NCBI GenBank assembly: GCA_964646605.1
Contig: CAZYEX010000126.1
Location: 1 to 15,365, forward strand
DNA length: 15,365 nucleotides
Reading direction: 5' to 3'
From: SBAX01 sp964646605
Lineage (GTDB): Bacteria; Planctomycetota; Phycisphaerae; UBA1845
The translations under genes were made by a program, and so were the position numbers. Under the pieces are notes generated by a model. The model did not search any database. It was not told the DNA's origin and saw nothing but the letters and a program-made list of their open reading frames with translations. Shown in pieces: positions 14,032 through 15,365 of the stretch (positions are counted from its first letter, which is position 1; every line of letters begins with the position of its first letter).

Positions 14032-14931
14032 ATGCCAACCGTACCATTAGTTTCCCCATCCGACAACGGAAGTAGCGCGAAAGACAGGGCGAAAGCCTTG
14101 CGGGCGAGTATCGACGGCCACGTCGAAGCGCTCGCCCGCGCGGTGGACGACGTGCGGGCATCGGACACGTTCCGGGCCTACCTGGACGTGCAAGCCCGGT
14201 TCCACAAGTACTCTTGGCACAATTCGCTCTTGATTCTCTTTCAACGCCCGGACGCCGAGCGCGTCGCGGGGTTTCAGACGTGGAAAAAACTCGGACGCCA
14301 CGTCCGCAAGGGCGAACGCGGGATTATGATTTTCGCACCTTGCCCATTCCACCGCGAAGAGCGCAGCGAATCGGGCGAGTCCGAGTCGGTTGACGGGATT
14401 TTCTTCAAGCCGGTTCACGTCTTCGACGTGGCGCAAACCGACGGGCGGGAATTGCCCGATGTCGATTGCCCGGTCATCGACGCCGACGCATCCGCGCTCT
14501 TGAATTCCCTGGAGCGTGTCGCGCTCAAGCGCGGAATCGAATTGAAAGCCGAAGCTCTGGACGGGTCGCAATTCGGATACGCCACAAGCGCCGGTCAAGT
14601 CGTCATCGACAACACCCACCCAACCGGACAGCGCGCAAAGACCCTTGCCCACGAATTGGCGCACTGCGCCCTACACTTCGGAAAGACCGACAAGGCGACG
14701 GTTCTCACGCGCAACATCGCCGAATTGGAAGCCGAATCCGTCGCCTACGTCGTCTGCCGACACTTCGGCTTGGACACGACGGTCCGGTCATCGGCCTACA
14801 TCGCCCTATGGGACGGAAACGCCAAGGCCCTTCGGGAAAGCCTGGAGCGCATCGCCACGACCGCCCGGACCCTCATCGACGACGTGGACGCGCTGGACGG
14901 CGCGGAGTCGGGAATCGCGGTGGCCGCATGA
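14032..14931 (+). CDS. ardC: ArdC-like antirestriction protein (ssDNA-binding domain plus metallopeptidase)
   Basis: The 299-residue protein joins an ArdC-type N-terminal ssDNA-binding domain to a zinc metallopeptidase-like domain. The N-domain signature spans about 57-103: HKYSWHNSLLILFQRPDA, then GFQTWKKLGRHVRKGERGI. The C-domain has HELAH (His207, Glu208, His211) and a downstream ELEAESVAYVVC in which Glu235 is the likely third ligand. In plasmids such proteins shield incoming single-stranded DNA from host restriction on entry. Here the gene leads a rightward unit under its own promoter, away from the replication genes, as expected for early expression after transfer. Its TGA overlaps the next start as ATGA. 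The family is sure; antirestriction activity in this host is inferred. Confidence 0.88.
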   Translation: MPTVPLVSPSDNGSSAKDRAKALRASIDGHVEALARAVDDVRASDTFRAYLDVQARFHKYSWHNSLLILFQRPDAERVAGFQTWKKLGRHVRKGERGIMIFAPCPFHREERSESGESESVDGIFFKPVHVFDVAQTDGRELPDVDCPVIDADASALLNSLERVALKRGIELKAEALDGSQFGYATSAGQVVIDNTHPTGQRAKTLAHELAHCALHFGKTDKATVLTRNIAELEAESVAYVVCRHFGLDTTVRSSAYIALWDGNAKALRESLERIATTARTLIDDVDALDGAESGIAVAA

Positions 14932-15365
14932 CCACCGTATCCGTTTGCAAACGAGCCGGGTTTACCCCTTACTTTCAGCGCTCTTTCGACGCGGTTTCGG
15001 ACGCTTTGCAGTTCGCCGAATCGTGGTTCCCGAGGCACGTCACGATTCACGACGAATCGGGGAAAGCGCTGGACCCTTGCGACTTGATCCGCGCGAACAA
15101 GGCGACGGAGCCCGCTTTGCAATCCGTCGGAAGCGCCGACGGTTCCGATGCGCTCTGTCCGTTCTGCAGCGCGCCGGAAGCGATCATCCTCGCCGACGAT
15201 GACTTACTCCGCGCCTGCGATACATGCGATCGGGTTTGGTACATCGACGCCGACGGGAACGTCCTACCCGCCGATCGGTGTCCGACGTGCGATTCCGACG
15301 CCGTTACCGTTTTCGAGGATGGACGCCGACGCTGCGGCGCGTGCGGCCATGCGTTCTTTTTCGAC
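14928..15365 (+). CDS. Double zinc-ribbon protein, coupled to ArdC (C-terminus off the right edge)
   Basis: The ATG (14928-14930) overlaps the TGA of the ArdC gene, and the frame is open to the last base, 146 codons. Residues 1-70 are an alpha/beta region of unknown type. Two zinc-ribbon-like modules follow: CPFC (77-80) with CDTC (97-100), and CPTC (118-121) with CGAC (136-139). Each pair is spaced 15-17 residues apart, the usual zinc-ribbon spacing. Such ribbons bind nucleic acid or proteins. The coupling suggests it works with the ArdC-like protein, perhaps on the incoming strand, but no function is known to me. Confidence 0.75.
   Translation, partial: MTTVSVCKRAGFTPYFQRSFDAVSDALQFAESWFPRHVTIHDESGKALDPCDLIRANKATEPALQSVGSADGSDALCPFCSAPEAIILADDDLLRACDTCDRVWYIDADGNVLPADRCPTCDSDAVTVFEDGRRRCGACGHAFFFD

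Larger units (their letters stand above)
6618..15365. mobile_element. Integrated mobile element at tRNA-Ile2 (right end outside the window)
   Basis: The element has an integrase at its left edge, an excisionase-like HTH_17 gene, an XRE regulator, a P-loop replication ATPase, a repeat-rich intergenic region and an ArdC-like antirestriction gene. Most genes run leftward towards the integrase, with overlaps of 4 and 8 bp. The ArdC pair runs rightward. No phage structural, relaxase or type IV secretion gene is visible. It could be a phage satellite, a small ICE/IME or part of a prophage. The left boundary is well supported; the right boundary is unknown. Confidence 0.75.

Overview
This is a high-GC bacterial window, most likely from a planctomycete. 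Two things suggest this. A very large secreted Cys-rich protein combines dockerin-like and thrombospondin-type-3-like calcium repeats in the style of planctomycete exoproteins. The tyrosine integrase also has a Gln in place of the first catalytic His, a variant I associate with planctomycete integrases. The assignment rests on recognition of families, not on a search.

Layout. (1) Positions 1-5784, minus strand: a single frame, open without a stop to the left edge (at least 1928 codons), encodes the secreted protein. It starts at 5784 with a good Shine-Dalgarno; its C-terminus is outside the window. (2) 5785-6225: a divergent intergenic region. (3) 6226-6621, plus strand: a small Rieske [2Fe-2S] ferredoxin-like protein whose stop codon lies inside the following tRNA gene. 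(4) 6584-6656: tRNA-Ile2(CAU), the lysidine-type AUA-reading tRNA. (5) From the 3' half of this tRNA to at least 15365: an integrated mobile element. Its minus-strand genes, read from right to left, are a 101-aa protein, a 509-aa protein, a 65-aa coiled-coil protein, a HTH_17/excisionase-like protein, a CxxC protein, a P-loop replication ATPase, an XRE-type regulator with a near-consensus promoter, and the tyrosine integrase that ends inside the tRNA. Several of these overlap by 4-8 bp, as in an operon. (6) 13296-14031: a 736-bp non-coding region between divergent gene sets. It carries a 16-bp-arm hairpin, a 58-bp imperfect direct repeat with a 100-bp period, five 11-bp A-tract repeats, a 34-bp near-palindrome, and a sigma70-like promoter overlapped by an inverted repeat. 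(7) 14032-15365, plus strand: an ArdC-like antirestriction protein translationally coupled to a double zinc-ribbon protein cut by the right edge.

How it fits together. The integrase and the HTH_17 protein would handle integration and excision at tRNA-Ile2. The ATPase with the repeat-rich intergenic region looks like a replication module with a candidate origin. The XRE protein is the likely repressor, and the ArdC unit would protect the element when it enters a new host. No virion, conjugation or relaxase gene is visible, and no second copy of the tRNA 3' end is seen, so the right end lies beyond the window. The gene set resembles a phage satellite or small integrative element; this is an inference. 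The 509-aa, 198-aa and 101-aa proteins are not families I recognise.
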